A stretch of 64,000 nucleotides of DNA from CAWDXG01 sp963822115 (GCA_963822115.1 CAWGGM010000008.1:248001-312000); one strand, 5' to 3'. Numbered from the stretch's first letter, positions 1 to 9,344 are shown. The notes: generated by a model from the letters alone, not told the origin. A program made the numbers and translations.

Positions 1-555
1 CGGGGCCTTCACGCGCGGGTCGGTTTTCAGAAAGTGGTACGCAGCCACCAGCGTGGTCCGCGCGCGCGTCGCGTCCACGGCCTTCATCAGCTTCATCGCC
101 TGATCGGGGGTCGTGGCGGTCTTGCCGCCGTACAGGTCGACGGCCAGCGAAGCGTAACCATCGGAAGCAAGCCGATCGGCCCAGTGCTCGATGTGCTGGT
201 TCAATCCCCACCATTCGTGGATGACAACCACAGCCGGCATGGGCGGTTTCGCGTGCGGAGGCAGGCTCAGGTAGGCGTGCGTGCCGGCGAGCTCGATAAT
301 GGTGCCGTGGCGCGGCGGCGCCTTGCCCGTACGCAGTTGATGCAGCTTCTTGAACGCTTCCTCGCCGATCGCGCCCGTCAGCGGCGAAAACGACGCCGAG
401 GGGGCCGGCGCGCGCTTCACCACTGCACTGGCACTCGGCGCCGCGGCCCGTGCGCTCGCCGTTGGGGCCGCGCTCCCGGCGGGCGGCGTGGGTGCATGTT
501 TGGAGCAACCGACGGCGAGCACCGCCAGCACGATCCCTGCGCGACTTTTCGTCAT
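1..555 (-). CDS. Dienelactone hydrolase family lipoprotein (3' part outside the window)
   Basis: The reading frame starts at ATG 555 and runs open for 185 codons to the window edge, so the C-terminal part is missing. The N-terminus is a short signal peptide ending in LAVGC, giving a lipid-modified Cys17, followed by a Pro/Ala/Ser-rich linker to about residue 55. The conserved part begins with IHEWWGLN and continues through a VDLYGG segment, both typical of dienelactone hydrolase family alpha/beta hydrolases; the Glu of HEWWG corresponds to the family's active-site glutamate. The nucleophilic Cys/Ser elbow and the Asp/His residues lie beyond the edge. It is likely an envelope-anchored esterase or lactonase of unknown substrate. 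The family call is firm; the substrate cannot be inferred. Confidence 0.8.
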   Translation of the reverse strand, partial: MTKSRAGIVLAVLAVGCSKHAPTPPAGSAAPTASARAAAPSASAVVKRAPAPSASFSPLTGAIGEEAFKKLHQLRTGKAPPRHGTIIELAGTHAYLSLPPHAKPPMPAVVVIHEWWGLNQHIEHWADRLASDGYASLAVDLYGGKTATTPDQAMKLMKAVDATRARTTLVAAYHFLKTDPRVKAP

Positions 556-598
556 GCCCGGGAGCGTGGGTCGGCCAGCGCCGCGGCACAAGGGCTGG

Positions 599-2214
599 CT
601 AGCGGATGCGACCGATGCGCACGCGGGCCTGGGCCTTCGGATCCACCGTTACGGTCAGGTCGAGCTCTGGCTTCCCGCTCGTCGCACCCACGGTCAGATA
701 CTCCACGCCGCCCGCCAGAAGCTTTCCGTCCGCGCTCGCCGCCGGCTGCGTCTTCGGGCCGTTCATCTGCATTCCGTGGAACTGCGCGTACACGTCCGCG
801 CCCCGCTGCTTCTGCCACACGGGGTCTGTCGTGGTCGGCTGGTATTCGAAGCAGGAGTTGGTCGGTTTCACGCCCCCCGTCTCGTCCCGGTTGCTCATCG
901 CCAGGGTCGTGTAGAAGTCCATGGCGATGTTGCTGATCGACGCCTTCGTCTCGCCGGGCAGATCCTTCGCAATGGACGGTTTGGCGTCGAGCAATGCTCG
1001 CAGGAACGAGATCCCGCCCTTGTCGCCGATGCTGCCGTCGGTGTTCACCACGTCGCCGCCCGCACGGTCATACAGAAAGCGCACGAACCAGTAGGAACCG
1101 CCGCGCAGCGCGCCGTCGCGCTGCATATCGTACTGCGCGCCGTCCAGCAGTGTGTCGCCGAGCGAGAACTGGTCGATCTGGTCGAGACCAGCCATGGCGA
1201 CGTACAGATTGCCCGCCTGCGGTCCGACGGCGTCCTGGGCAAACGCGCCGACGCCCTCGTCCATGTAGGCGCTATCCGGCCAGTCCGTGAGCTGGTTTCG
1301 CAGTACTTTGCGGTTGAAATTGATGAGGTGCGAGCACTCGTGGGCGAGGATTTCCTTGATAGCGTTCGGCGTGTTGTACGGCGGCGCGATCGTGTCGGGC
1401 GGCGTCAGGTACAGGTACTCGCCGTGGTTCGAACGTCTTGCAGCCGACCAGGCTCTGCAGGTCGCACCCTGTGAAGAACGCCACCGCGCTCTGGTAGGTC
1501 AGCGGCGAGAACACCAGCGAGATGTGACCGTCGTTGTCCTGGTCGGACTCCATACCGAAAATCGCGCGCTCGCGCGGCAGGATGACGTTCTCGAAGTCAG
1601 CCAGGAACTGGCTGACGAAGGCCGCATCCAGATTCGCCGGGTGGGCGGGGGTAGTGTCGGCCCACACGATCGCGGACTTGCCGACGGCGATCGCCTTGGC
1701 CTGGATCGCCTGGTAGGTGATGCCGGTCTGGATGTCGAGGGTGCGCGTGGTACCGACGGTCACCGACGTGCTGCCGCTCGGCGGCGTTTCGGCGGGCACC
1801 GGCGTGGCGCCCCACGGGTCCGGGCCGACCGAGCACCCGGTAACGCGAATCGCCGTCGCGCCGTCGGGCGCTGCGTCGAGCTTCAGCGAGTAGTCGAGCT
1901 GATCGCCGGATGCGTCGAAGCGCGTCGAAGCCAGCACCAGGATGTACTGCTCGTTGCCGTCCGGGCGTGTCGATACGCGCCCCAGTGGTTCCGTTCGTCA
2001 CCGGCAGCTCCGCCACGTCACCTGGCGCGAGCGCGAGCGGTCCACCCGCACCGCCGGCTCCAGCGGCACCGCCCGCTCCAGCCGCTCCGGCCGCGCCGCC
2101 CTGGCCCGCCGCCCCGCCGCCGGAAGGCCCGGACGCCGCCGAGCTGCCGCACCCCGACGCCAGCGCCGCCAGAAGGGCGCACGCCCACGCTGCCCTGTAC
2201 GCGTCCCCGATCAC
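599..2214 (-). CDS. HExxH zinc metallopeptidase-like lipoprotein, frameshifted (second of a tandem pair)
   Basis: Three frames must be joined to read this gene. The start is GTG 2214, giving a signal peptide ending LASGC and a Gly/Ala linker. The frame changes near 1955-1990, just before a GNEQYILVLAST segment, and again near 1425-1435, just before NHGEYLYLTPP. The last frame contains HECSHLINF followed about 25 residues later by YMDEGVGAFA, the HExxH zinc site and a downstream Glu arranged as in the upstream neighbour. GTGA at 2211-2214 overlaps that neighbour's stop, so the two are translationally coupled. Overall it resembles M30/hyicolysin-like peptidases. The two shifts could be genuine decay, but similar breaks in seven other genes here make sequence error more likely. 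The substrate is unknown. Confidence 0.65.
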
Positions 2215-3596
2215 GGCGAGAGCGTTGCGTTGTAGGTGAAGCTGGTCTTGGTAGCCTGCAGGGAGTCCACCGAAGTGCCCGGATCGACCGCCACGACGGC
2301 ATCCACGACCTGACCGGCCGCGACCGGGACATCGAGCTGGGTGCTCTGGGCGGTGAGCGTCTGTCGTGTGACGGTGGCGCCGGACGGCTGTGCCGGGTCG
2401 AAAACGACCGTGGAAACGACCAGCTTGTCCCAGTCCGCCGAGTCGAGCGTGACCGACAGCGTACCGGCTCCCGTTGGCGTGAAGCGCAGCATGCGCGCGC
2501 CCCACAGCACCGCGTCGCTGGTGTGATCGGCGCTATCGATGGTCGCTGCCGTCTCGCTCCCGAGCGCCGACTGGTCGAAGGACGTGTAGCCGTAGCGACC
2601 GTCGCCGATCGAGGGCTGGTCGAGCAGGTTGGCCACCATGAAATCGCCAAACGCGTCGCGGAAGGTCGTGCCCTGCGGCATGTGCGACTCGATCGATGGG
2701 ATGCCGTGCGCCGGATCCTGCAGCACGTCCCGCAGGAACGAGGTCCCCCAGCGGTCGAGCATGTAGCTGCCCCAGCTGAAGGTCGCGCCGTAGTTCGAGA
2801 CGCCCGTGACGCAGAGCGGCGTGGCCGCCGTCGCCTTCACGTACTGCTTGCCCACGGGCAGATCGGTCATGTAGCCGCCGAGCGTCATTGCCGACTCGGC
2901 CAGCGCCTCGTTGAGCCAGCCCTCTTCGCTCGTGTCGTACTTCCAGTTGATGAGGTGCACGAACTCGTGGATGACGACGCCGAGCATGTAGTCCGTGTCG
3001 GGCTTGAACTGCCCGTCGGAGTTCAGGTGCAACATCTCGAGGTGGTTCGAGCCCGTCTGGGTGGTTTCGTCGGTATCGCGGAAGAAACCGTCGAAGCTGT
3101 TGTTCTTGAACGAGGCTATCGGGTAGTAGAAGAGATAGATGTGGGGGTCGTTGTCGACGTCGGGAGGCGCGCCGAAGGTGTCCGTGTCGGTGGCGTAGAT
3201 GCCGCGGGTCTTGTCCGCTGGCGTCGACTTCTCGAAGGCGTTGACGATGGTATCGACCTGGGCCTGCGTCATGTTGCCGGCGTTCCAGGTGTCGGTGGCC
3301 ACGTACACGTAGGCGTGATCGGTCTCGGCCACGCAGGTTCCGTTCACCTGCTTGTTGGTGGGCGGCATCACCGACAGATCCCAGGTCCAGAAATCACGCG
3401 GCGGCTGGCTGCACGTCGTGCCGACAGCACCGCCCGCGCCCGCGGCTCCTCCGGCCCCAGCAGCTCCGCCAGCACCGCCCATGCCACCTGCACCCGCAGT
3501 CCCTGCGGCACCGCCAGTCGGTGACGCGTCGTTGCCGCTTCCGCACGCGGCGAGGCACGCCGCAACCAACAACAACCCAGCTACCCGAACGAGCAT
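2211..3596 (-). CDS. M30-like zinc metallopeptidase lipoprotein
   Basis: This 461-residue protein has a lipoprotein signal (LAAC, Cys18), a Gly/Ala-rich linker to about residue 60, and a globular domain. HEFVH at 210-214 supplies two zinc His and the catalytic Glu, and WLNEALAE at 227-234 supplies the probable third ligand Glu230. This spacing and the HLINW context resemble hyicolysin-type (M30) peptidases. A C-terminal beta-rich portion (about 330-461) looks like an accessory domain. It is predicted to sit in the outer membrane or on the cell surface and degrade protein substrates. The intact frame and coupling to the downstream paralogue suggest they are made together. Family assignment is by motif only. 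Confidence 0.8.
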   Translation of the reverse strand: MLVRVAGLLLVAACLAACGSGNDASPTGGAAGTAGAGGMGGAGGAAGAGGAAGAGGAVGTTCSQPPRDFWTWDLSVMPPTNKQVNGTCVAETDHAYVYVATDTWNAGNMTQAQVDTIVNAFEKSTPADKTRGIYATDTDTFGAPPDVDNDPHIYLFYYPIASFKNNSFDGFFRDTDETTQTGSNHLEMLHLNSDGQFKPDTDYMLGVVIHEFVHLINWKYDTSEEGWLNEALAESAMTLGGYMTDLPVGKQYVKATAATPLCVTGVSNYGATFSWGSYMLDRWGTSFLRDVLQDPAHGIPSIESHMPQGTTFRDAFGDFMVANLLDQPSIGDGRYGYTSFDQSALGSETAATIDSADHTSDAVLWGARMLRFTPTGAGTLSVTLDSADWDKLVVSTVVFDPAQPSGATVTRQTLTAQSTQLDVPVAAGQVVDAVVAVDPGTSVDSLQATKTSFTYNATLSP

Positions 3597-3644
3597 TCGG
3601 ACATGATAGCCGACAAGCCGAGACCCAGGGAAGGGCGGACGGTT

Positions 3645-5011
3645 CTAGCGCACGCAGCGCACGCGGTGGACCGTGGCGGCGGATGGGCAGAGCTGTGTGA
3701 AGCCATTGCCGAAGTAGGTACACCAGTAGCCGAAGCCAGCCTTGAACGTCGAGGACCAGTAGTAGGCACCAAACACGTAGTCGAAGCTCGACGGCAACAG
3801 GTTGGTGGCGTTCGCCGGGTCGAGCAACGTGGAGAGCTCGCGCGCGCTCGGCACCCGCCAGTCGCTCTTGCTGTCGAGCACGAGATTCTGGCAGTACGTG
3901 GCGGCGTCGGAACCCTGCGCGAACTCCTGGTTCAGCGGGCTCGCTTCCCACTCGAGTCCAGTATAGCGATCGAGGACGACCCCGGGGGTGGAGCTATCGA
4001 AACGCGCGCTCGTCGGCGCGCCCGTTCCGCGCACGCAGCGCGCACCGGCGGCGTTGGTCGAAGGGAGGTAGGTAACCTGTCCAGCGGCGCCGAGAGCTAT
4101 CACCCAGTGCTTCGTGGTATCGCCGGCCAGGACGGTGGAGGCCCAGAAGCTCGCGCCGCCTCCACTGGTCGGCGTGTCCGTGAACACGGTCTTGTTCACC
4201 GCGGGGGCGTAGCCCGTGAAGTCGGTGATGCTGATGAGCTCCGCCCGCGTCGGTAGACGCCAGTCGTTGTAGCCGTCCAGCGTCAGCCCATCACACACCG
4301 CCTTCGCCGCATCCCACGAATAGGTACCGGCGTTCACGCTGCGCTGCCACATCAGACACGTCGCGTGATCGATCACCGTGTTCGTCGTGGTCGTGAATTC
4401 CGGGGTGGTGCGGAAGTCCTCGGTCGGCACAGGCCACAACGGATAGCTCACCGTACCGTCGCCTCCGGTCAGGCCATTCAGACACGCACCGCCGGCGTCG
4501 ATGCCGGTTCCGCCGCTGCCCCCCGAACCGCCCGCCGCTGCCTCCGCGCCGGCGTCGCTGCCGCCGCTGCCGCCGCTGCCGCCCCGGTCCCGGTTCCGCC
4601 CGACGAGACATCGACGCCCGCGTCGCTGCCAGCGCTGCCGCCGCTACCTCCCGCGGATGCATCCGTTCCGCCCGTTCCGCCCGACGAAGCGTCGACGCCC
4701 GCGTCGCTGCCGCCGCTGCCCGACGTGCCGCCGCTGCCCGACGTGCCGCCGCTGCCCGACGTGCCGCCGCTGCCCGACGTGCCGCCGCTGCCCGACGTGC
4801 CGCCGCTGCCCGACGTGCCGCCGCTGCCCGACGTGCCGCCGCTGCCCGACGTGCCGCCGCTGCCCGACGTGCCGCCGCTGCCCGACGTGCCGCCGCTGCC
4901 CGACGTGCCGCCGCTGCCCGACGTGCCGCCGCCCGAAACGACCGTCGTGCTGCTGCAACCGACAACAATACTGGTCAACGCGACAAGCCAACCAAGCGTG
5001 GGTCTGCCCAT
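3645..5011 (-). CDS. DUF1566-containing lipoprotein with GTSGSG repeat linker (frameshifted)
   Basis: The gene starts at ATG 5011 with a signal peptide ending VVGC, followed by about 12 copies of a six-residue GTSGSG unit and further Gly/Ser/Asp-rich linker. The frame then slips at 4581-4590, within a short C run on the plus strand; after it the linker resumes and leads to a DUF1566 domain in two halves. Each half carries the family's W-R-(L/V)-P motif (NDWRLPTRAEL and SDWRVPSARELS) and an SSxF/SSTF-type strand. DUF1566 domains are fimbrial- or lectin-like extracellular modules of unclear function. One missing base would restore a continuous frame of about 455 codons. A surface display or adhesion role is inference. 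Confidence 0.75.
4711..4929. repeat. 18-bp tandem repeat, about 12 copies
   Basis: The unit reads CCGCTGCCCGACGTGCCG on the plus strand and is repeated with almost no variation. It lies inside the DUF1566 lipoprotein gene, encoding GTSGSG on the minus strand as a flexible spacer between the lipidated N-terminus and the domain. Because 18 is divisible by three and the unit has no stop in any frame, it opens long spurious reading frames on both strands. Copy number is likely to vary between strains by slippage, changing spacer length without breaking the frame. Confidence 0.95.
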
Positions 5012-5087
5012 ATCCCCACGGTATCCGAGCCGTAACCTCTCGACGAGCCTGCTCTCGACGACGACTCCAATTGGGTCGCGAAACTGA

Positions 5088-7013
5088 CTATCCGACGGCG
5101 CCCTCGCCGAGCTCCAGCAGTTCCGCCTCGATCCGTTCCCACTTCTGCATCAGCTTGGCTTGCTCCTGGGAAAGCTGCTGTTCCTGGCTCTTGAGTGACT
5201 CCACCTCGGCCGCGCTCGTCTTGTCGAAGAAGCCAGGCTCGCAGTAGCGCTGCTGGATGCCGGCGAGCTCGGCTTCCACCGTCTCGATGCGTGCCATCAC
5301 TTCGTCGCGCTGCTTCGGCAGCTGCTTGTCGCGGTTGGTCCGCGGCCTGCCCGCGTTCTTCGAGCGGCCGCGGCTCTTCTTCTGCTTCCTATCCTGCTTC
5401 GCGCGTAGCTCCACCTGCTCGGCATCCAGGTGATCGTCGCCCTGACGTTCGAGATACTCCTCGTAGGTGCCGTTGAAGTCGTTCAGACCATCCGCGCGGA
5501 TCTCGACAATGCGCGTGGCAAGCCGTGACACGAACCAGCGATCGTGCGACACGAAGATCAGCGTGCCGTCGTAGTTTTCGAGCGCGCCCACCAGCGCCTC
5601 GATCGCTTCAAGGTCGAGATGGTTCGTCGGTTCGTCGAGCACCAGCACGTTGGGCTTTTGGACCATCAAGCGGCTGAAGACGAGTCGGGTAGCCTCGCCG
5701 CCGCTCACGCTCTTGACCTTCTTCTCGACTTCCTCGCGGCTGAACAGCAGACGTCCCAGCACGCCGCGGACGAAGCTCGTACCCTCCTGCGGACAGATCT
5801 CCCACAGGTAGTCGAGCGCAGTCTGTTCGGGCTCCGTCAGCTGGTCCTTGTGGTCCTGGGCGAAGTAACCGACGTACGTCTCGTGCCCCCAGGCAACCTT
5901 GCCCGAGTCCTTTTCCAGATTGCAGGTGATGATCTTGAGCAGCGTCGACTTGCCTAGCCCGTTGGCTCCGATCACCGCGACGCGCTCGCCGCGGCGCACC
6001 GACAGCGAGACGCCGTCGAGCACCTTGTTGTCGCCGTAGGCCTTCTGCAACTCCTCCACATCGAGCACGTCCTTGCCGCTCGGACGGACGCAGGCGAAGG
6101 AGAACTTCGGGTAGCGGCGCGACGACTGCGGCAGCTTCTCGATCTCGATCTTCTCGATCTGCTTGACCCGGCTCTGCGCCTGGCGCGCCTTGGTGGCCTT
6201 GGCCTTGAACCGCTCGACGAAGGCCTTCTTCTCGGCGATGGCCTTCTCCACGCGGGCGATTTCCGTCTCTTTCCGCTCGCGGGTAGCGACCTTCTGCTCG
6301 AGGAAGGCGTCGTAGTTGCCTGTGTACTGGGTGATCGTCTCGTAGTCGACGTCGAGGATGTGCGTGGCGACGTTGTTGAGGAAGCGGTGGTCGTGGCTGA
6401 TGACGACAGCGCAACCGCGGTAGCTCGACAAGAAGCGCTCCAGCCAGCGGATGCTCAGGATGTCGAGATGGTTCGTCGGCTCGTCCAGGAACAGCGCATC
6501 GGGCTGTCCGACGAGCACCTGGGCCAACAGGACGCGCAGCTTGTATCCGCCACTGAGTGTGCGCAGCGGCTGGCGCGTCGCTGCCTCCGGAATGCCGAGG
6601 CCCACGAGCACCTGGCTCGCGCGGGCTTCCAGGGTGTAGCCGTCGTGGGCCGTCAGTATTTCCACCACCTCGCCGAGGCGGTGGGGATCGGGGTTGTCCT
6701 GGGCGGCCAGCTCGTCCTGCTCCTTGAGTGCGCGCCAGGCGACCTCGTCGCCCATCATGGCCACGTCGAGGATCAGCTGGTCGTCGTTCAGGAACCGGTC
6801 CTGGCGGAGCACGCCGATGCGCGCGTTCTTGGGAAAGGTGAGCTCGCCCCCGCTCTCCGGCTCGTCTCCCGTGAGGATGCGCAGGAAGGTCGTCTTGCCC
6901 GACCCATTGGCACCCACGAGCCCGTAGCGGCTGCCCTGGTTGAGCTGCAGCGTCACGCCCCCGAACAGCGTCTGGCGCCCGAAGCTCTTCTCTAGGTTGC
7001 TGATTCCGATCAC
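5088..7013 (-). CDS. ABC-F family ATPase (Uup/EttA-like)
   Basis: From GTG 7013 this encodes 641 residues with two ABC ATPase domains and no membrane segment. Each half has a Walker A (GANGSGKTT and GANGLGKST), an LSGG-type signature (LSGGYK, VSGGEATR) and a Walker B followed by DEPTNHLD. The linker between halves is charged and helical, as in translation-associated ABC-F factors, and the C-terminus is a long coiled coil resembling the Uup C-terminal domain. ABC-F proteins act on ribosomes or DNA branch intermediates rather than in transport. An upstream in-frame extension exists, but the GTG sits directly before the conserved IGISNLEKSFG start. It is divergent from the Hedgehog-like gene across 107 bp. 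Confidence 0.9.
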   Translation of the reverse strand: MIGISNLEKSFGRQTLFGGVTLQLNQGSRYGLVGANGSGKTTFLRILTGDEPESGGELTFPKNARIGVLRQDRFLNDDQLILDVAMMGDEVAWRALKEQDELAAQDNPDPHRLGEVVEILTAHDGYTLEARASQVLVGLGIPEAATRQPLRTLSGGYKLRVLLAQVLVGQPDALFLDEPTNHLDILSIRWLERFLSSYRGCAVVISHDHRFLNNVATHILDVDYETITQYTGNYDAFLEQKVATRERKETEIARVEKAIAEKKAFVERFKAKATKARQAQSRVKQIEKIEIEKLPQSSRRYPKFSFACVRPSGKDVLDVEELQKAYGDNKVLDGVSLSVRRGERVAVIGANGLGKSTLLKIITCNLEKDSGKVAWGHETYVGYFAQDHKDQLTEPEQTALDYLWEICPQEGTSFVRGVLGRLLFSREEVEKKVKSVSGGEATRLVFSRLMVQKPNVLVLDEPTNHLDLEAIEALVGALENYDGTLIFVSHDRWFVSRLATRIVEIRADGLNDFNGTYEEYLERQGDDHLDAEQVELRAKQDRKQKKSRGRSKNAGRPRTNRDKQLPKQRDEVMARIETVEAELAGIQQRYCEPGFFDKTSAAEVESLKSQEQQLSQEQAKLMQKWERIEAELLELGEGAVG

Positions 7014-7120
7014 GGCGGGGCAGGGCCTAGCACGAACCGGCGCCCGACGGTCGGAGCGCACCGCCCAGGCGGCCCGTTTCCTTGGCCGTCAGGTCCGATC
7101 CGTCACACGATCCCATCGTC

Positions 7121-7705
7121 GTGCCGCTTCGATTGTCCGCACCTCGCTTGTTCCGGCCGCTGCCCCTGCGGGTCGCACTGTTCGCGCTCGCGCTGTCCAC
7201 CAGCTCCTCGGCTTGCGAAACGGGCCTGCCGTCGGGGCCTTCCCTGTCCCGCGAGCACGTCGCGGCGCTCCGGCTGGGCCAGCACATCCCCGACGTTCCC
7301 GAGACCGAGGCCTCGGGCGCGCTCACGCACCCCATCGAACGGCACACCGCGGGGTTCAGCCGGCTTGTCCGCTGCGGCGACCACCACATCCTCTTCAAGG
7401 ACGAGGAGAAGACCGGCGCCGACCGCATGATGACGCCGCGGCTCAGGTCCCGGCTCGAGCGGCTGTCCCGACTGGTCCGTGAGCACTGGAAGGGCGTGGA
7501 TCTGCGGGTGACCGAGGCCTGGGACGAAAACCACGAGCACGGCCCCAGAAGCCTGCACTACGCCGGGCGGGCCGCCGACCTGACAACATCCGACCTCGAC
7601 CCCGGCAAGCTCGGCACCCTGGCCCGCCTCGCCGTGGAGGCCGGCTTCGACTGGGTGTTCTACGAGGACGAGAGCCACGTCCACGCCTCGGTGCGCCGGA
7701 ACTAG
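7121..7705 (+). CDS. Secreted Hedgehog N-terminal-domain-like (Hh/DD-peptidase fold) protein
   Basis: This 194-residue protein (GTG 7121; an in-frame TTG lies at 7082) has a signal peptide and Cys32 in a weak lipobox (SSAC). From about residue 50 to the end it aligns, from memory, with the animal Sonic Hedgehog signalling domain, gap-free over about 103 residues with roughly 60 per cent identity. Shared blocks include FKDEEKTGADR, SLHYAGRAAD and LARLAVEAGFDWV. The zinc ligands equivalent to Shh His/Asp/His are His146, Asp153 and His188, and the catalytic-type Glu182 and His186 are kept. Calcium-site acids Glu95, Glu96, Asp101, Glu132 and Asp135 are present; the sixth is Asn137 rather than Asp. 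There is no Hint autoprocessing domain. Related bacterial Hedgehog-like/DD-peptidase proteins are known, so a peptidoglycan hydrolase is the simplest role; signalling is untested. Confidence 0.9.
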   Translation: MPLRLSAPRLFRPLPLRVALFALALSTSSSACETGLPSGPSLSREHVAALRLGQHIPDVPETEASGALTHPIERHTAGFSRLVRCGDHHILFKDEEKTGADRMMTPRLRSRLERLSRLVREHWKGVDLRVTEAWDENHEHGPRSLHYAGRAADLTTSDLDPGKLGTLARLAVEAGFDWVFYEDESHVHASVRRN

Positions 7706-7818
7706 CCCGAGACGACAAGCCAGAACACCGCGATCAGTTGCGCGGTCGCTCCCGCCGCCCTACGCATGCTAGGCCCCGCGCGCGGGACACGCATTCGCAC
7801 GAACGAGAGGAGCGGAGC

Positions 7819-8805
7819 ATGAGGCAGGTCAAGCTCGGGCGTCAGGGGCTCGAAGTATCCCGGATGGGACTCGGCTGCATGGGCATGAGCGAGTTCTACG
7901 GGGCAGGCGACGACGCCGAATCGCTCAAGACGATCCATCGCGCCCTGGAGCTTGGCATCACCCTGCTGGACACCGCGGACATGTACGGGCCGTTCAAGAA
8001 CGAGCGGCTCGTCGGCAAGGCCATCGCGGATCGCCGCGAACAGGTCGTACTTGCGACCAAGTTCGGCAACATGCGCAACGAGGAAGGCGCATTCCTCGGC
8101 GTCAGCGGGCGCCCCGACTACGTCAAGCAGTGCTGCGACGACTCGCTCCAGCGCCTAGGCGTCGACCATATCGATCTGTACTACCAGCACCGTGTCGACA
8201 CGAGCGTGCCCATCGAGGAAACCATCGGCGCGATGGCCGAGCTCGTGAAGGCCGGCAAAGTGCGCTTTCTCGGCATGTCCGAGGCCGCACCGGACACGAT
8301 CCGCCGCGCGCACGAGGTACACCCGATCAGCGCGTTGCAGACCGAGTACTCGCTGTGGACGCGTGACCCAGAGGACGAGCTCCTGCCGACCGTGCGCGAC
8401 CTCGGCATCGGGTTCGTCGCGTACAGTCCGCTCGGTCGAGGCTTCCTCACCGGTCGCTTCCAGAAGCTCGAGGACATCCCGGAAAACGACTACCGCCGCT
8501 TCTCGCCACGCTTCCAGGGCGACAACTTCCAGAAGAACCTGAAGCTCGTGGACCGCGTCAAGCAGCTCGCCGAACAGAAGAAGGTGTCCCCCGCACAGCT
8601 CGCGCTGGCCTGGGTCCACGCGCAGGGCGAGGACATCGTCACCATCCCCGGCACGAAGCACGTCAAGTACCTGGAAGAGAACATCGGGGCCCTCGACGTG
8701 ACGCTCGACGACGACGACCTGCGCCACATCGAGGAGATCGCTCCGCGGGGCGTCGCGGCCGGCGCCCGCTACCACGAAGCGGGGATGCGCACGGTGAATC
8801 GCTAG
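7819..8805 (+). CDS. Aldo/keto reductase
   Basis: A 328-residue cytosolic oxidoreductase starting at ATG 7819 behind a GAGAGGAGCG ribosome-binding site; the frame is open further upstream but not conserved there. The tetrad of the aldo/keto reductase barrel is visible: Asp and Tyr in DTADMYGPFKNE, Lys in VLATKFG, and His in DLYYQHRVD. The C-terminal NADP-binding elements SPAQLALAWV and TIPGTKHVKYLEENI are typical. The N-terminal LGCMGMSEFYG places it with the YakC/auxin-induced-protein-type AKRs that reduce small aldehydes and ketones. It follows the Hedgehog-like gene by 113 bp and shows no functional link to it. Confidence 0.93.
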   Translation: MRQVKLGRQGLEVSRMGLGCMGMSEFYGAGDDAESLKTIHRALELGITLLDTADMYGPFKNERLVGKAIADRREQVVLATKFGNMRNEEGAFLGVSGRPDYVKQCCDDSLQRLGVDHIDLYYQHRVDTSVPIEETIGAMAELVKAGKVRFLGMSEAAPDTIRRAHEVHPISALQTEYSLWTRDPEDELLPTVRDLGIGFVAYSPLGRGFLTGRFQKLEDIPENDYRRFSPRFQGDNFQKNLKLVDRVKQLAEQKKVSPAQLALAWVHAQGEDIVTIPGTKHVKYLEENIGALDVTLDDDDLRHIEEIAPRGVAAGARYHEAGMRTVNR

Positions 8806-8972
8806 GCTTCCAGGCAACTCCCCAGCGGAGCGCACGGCCCATGCCGAGGGCGTGGGCAGCGCAGCTACGAGCGAAAAACGGAACGATTCCGGCGAGCCAC
8901 GTCAATGCACCCCTGGGACTTCCCAGCGACGCGCTGCGTTGTTAGCTTTGACGGGTCCGGAGCGCCAGGCCG

Positions 8973-9332
8973 ATGCGGTGGGATGCGGCACATACAGAGA
9001 GCGGGACCTATGCGGCAGTCCGTGGACACGGACGGCATGCGGTCGAGATCCAGGTGAAGTGCGAGCGCGATCAGACCCGCACCATCCGGGGCGTTGCGCG
9101 TGACCTGAGCCTCACCGGGCTTTGCATCGAGGCGTTCGATTCGCCGAGCTACGGCGAAACCATCGTGGTCTGCATGCAGCTGCCCGGCGCGGAAGAGGAA
9201 GGGCGCTTCCGCGCCATCGTCCGCTGGGTGCGGCGAGGCGAGTTCGGCGTGGAGTTCAGCGGCCTCACGGCAGAAGAGCGCACGGAGCTGGCGCGCGTCG
9301 TGCGCCAGCTCCTCTGCGCCAAGGCCAGCTAG
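8973..9332 (+). CDS. PilZ domain protein
   Basis: This 119-residue, single-domain protein has a PilZ barrel from about residue 20. The second c-di-GMP motif, [D/N]xSxxG, is present as DLSLTG, while the first, RxxxR, appears degenerate (GRHAVEI), so nucleotide binding may be weak or lost. The later strands IVRWVRRGEFGVEF are typical. PilZ proteins of this size act as c-di-GMP effectors in motility and envelope control, and myxobacteria carry many. The start at ATG 8973 is the first in frame, but no strong ribosome-binding site decides it. Confidence 0.8.
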   Translation: MRWDAAHTESGTYAAVRGHGRHAVEIQVKCERDQTRTIRGVARDLSLTGLCIEAFDSPSYGETIVVCMQLPGAEEEGRFRAIVRWVRRGEFGVEFSGLTAEERTELARVVRQLLCAKAS

Positions 9333-9344
9333 ACGCGCCGCTCG

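Noticed and set aside
1287..3524. Long plus-strand open frame of about 745 codons
   Set aside because: It lies opposite two lipoproteins whose minus frames have signal peptides and zinc motifs. The plus frame is Arg/Val-rich with no domain, as expected for GC-rich antisense.
4365..5247. Plus-strand frames rich in LPDVPP or CRRCPT repeats over the tandem repeat
   Set aside because: The 18-bp unit is open in several frames on both strands. Only the minus frame starts with a lipoprotein signal and leads into a domain.
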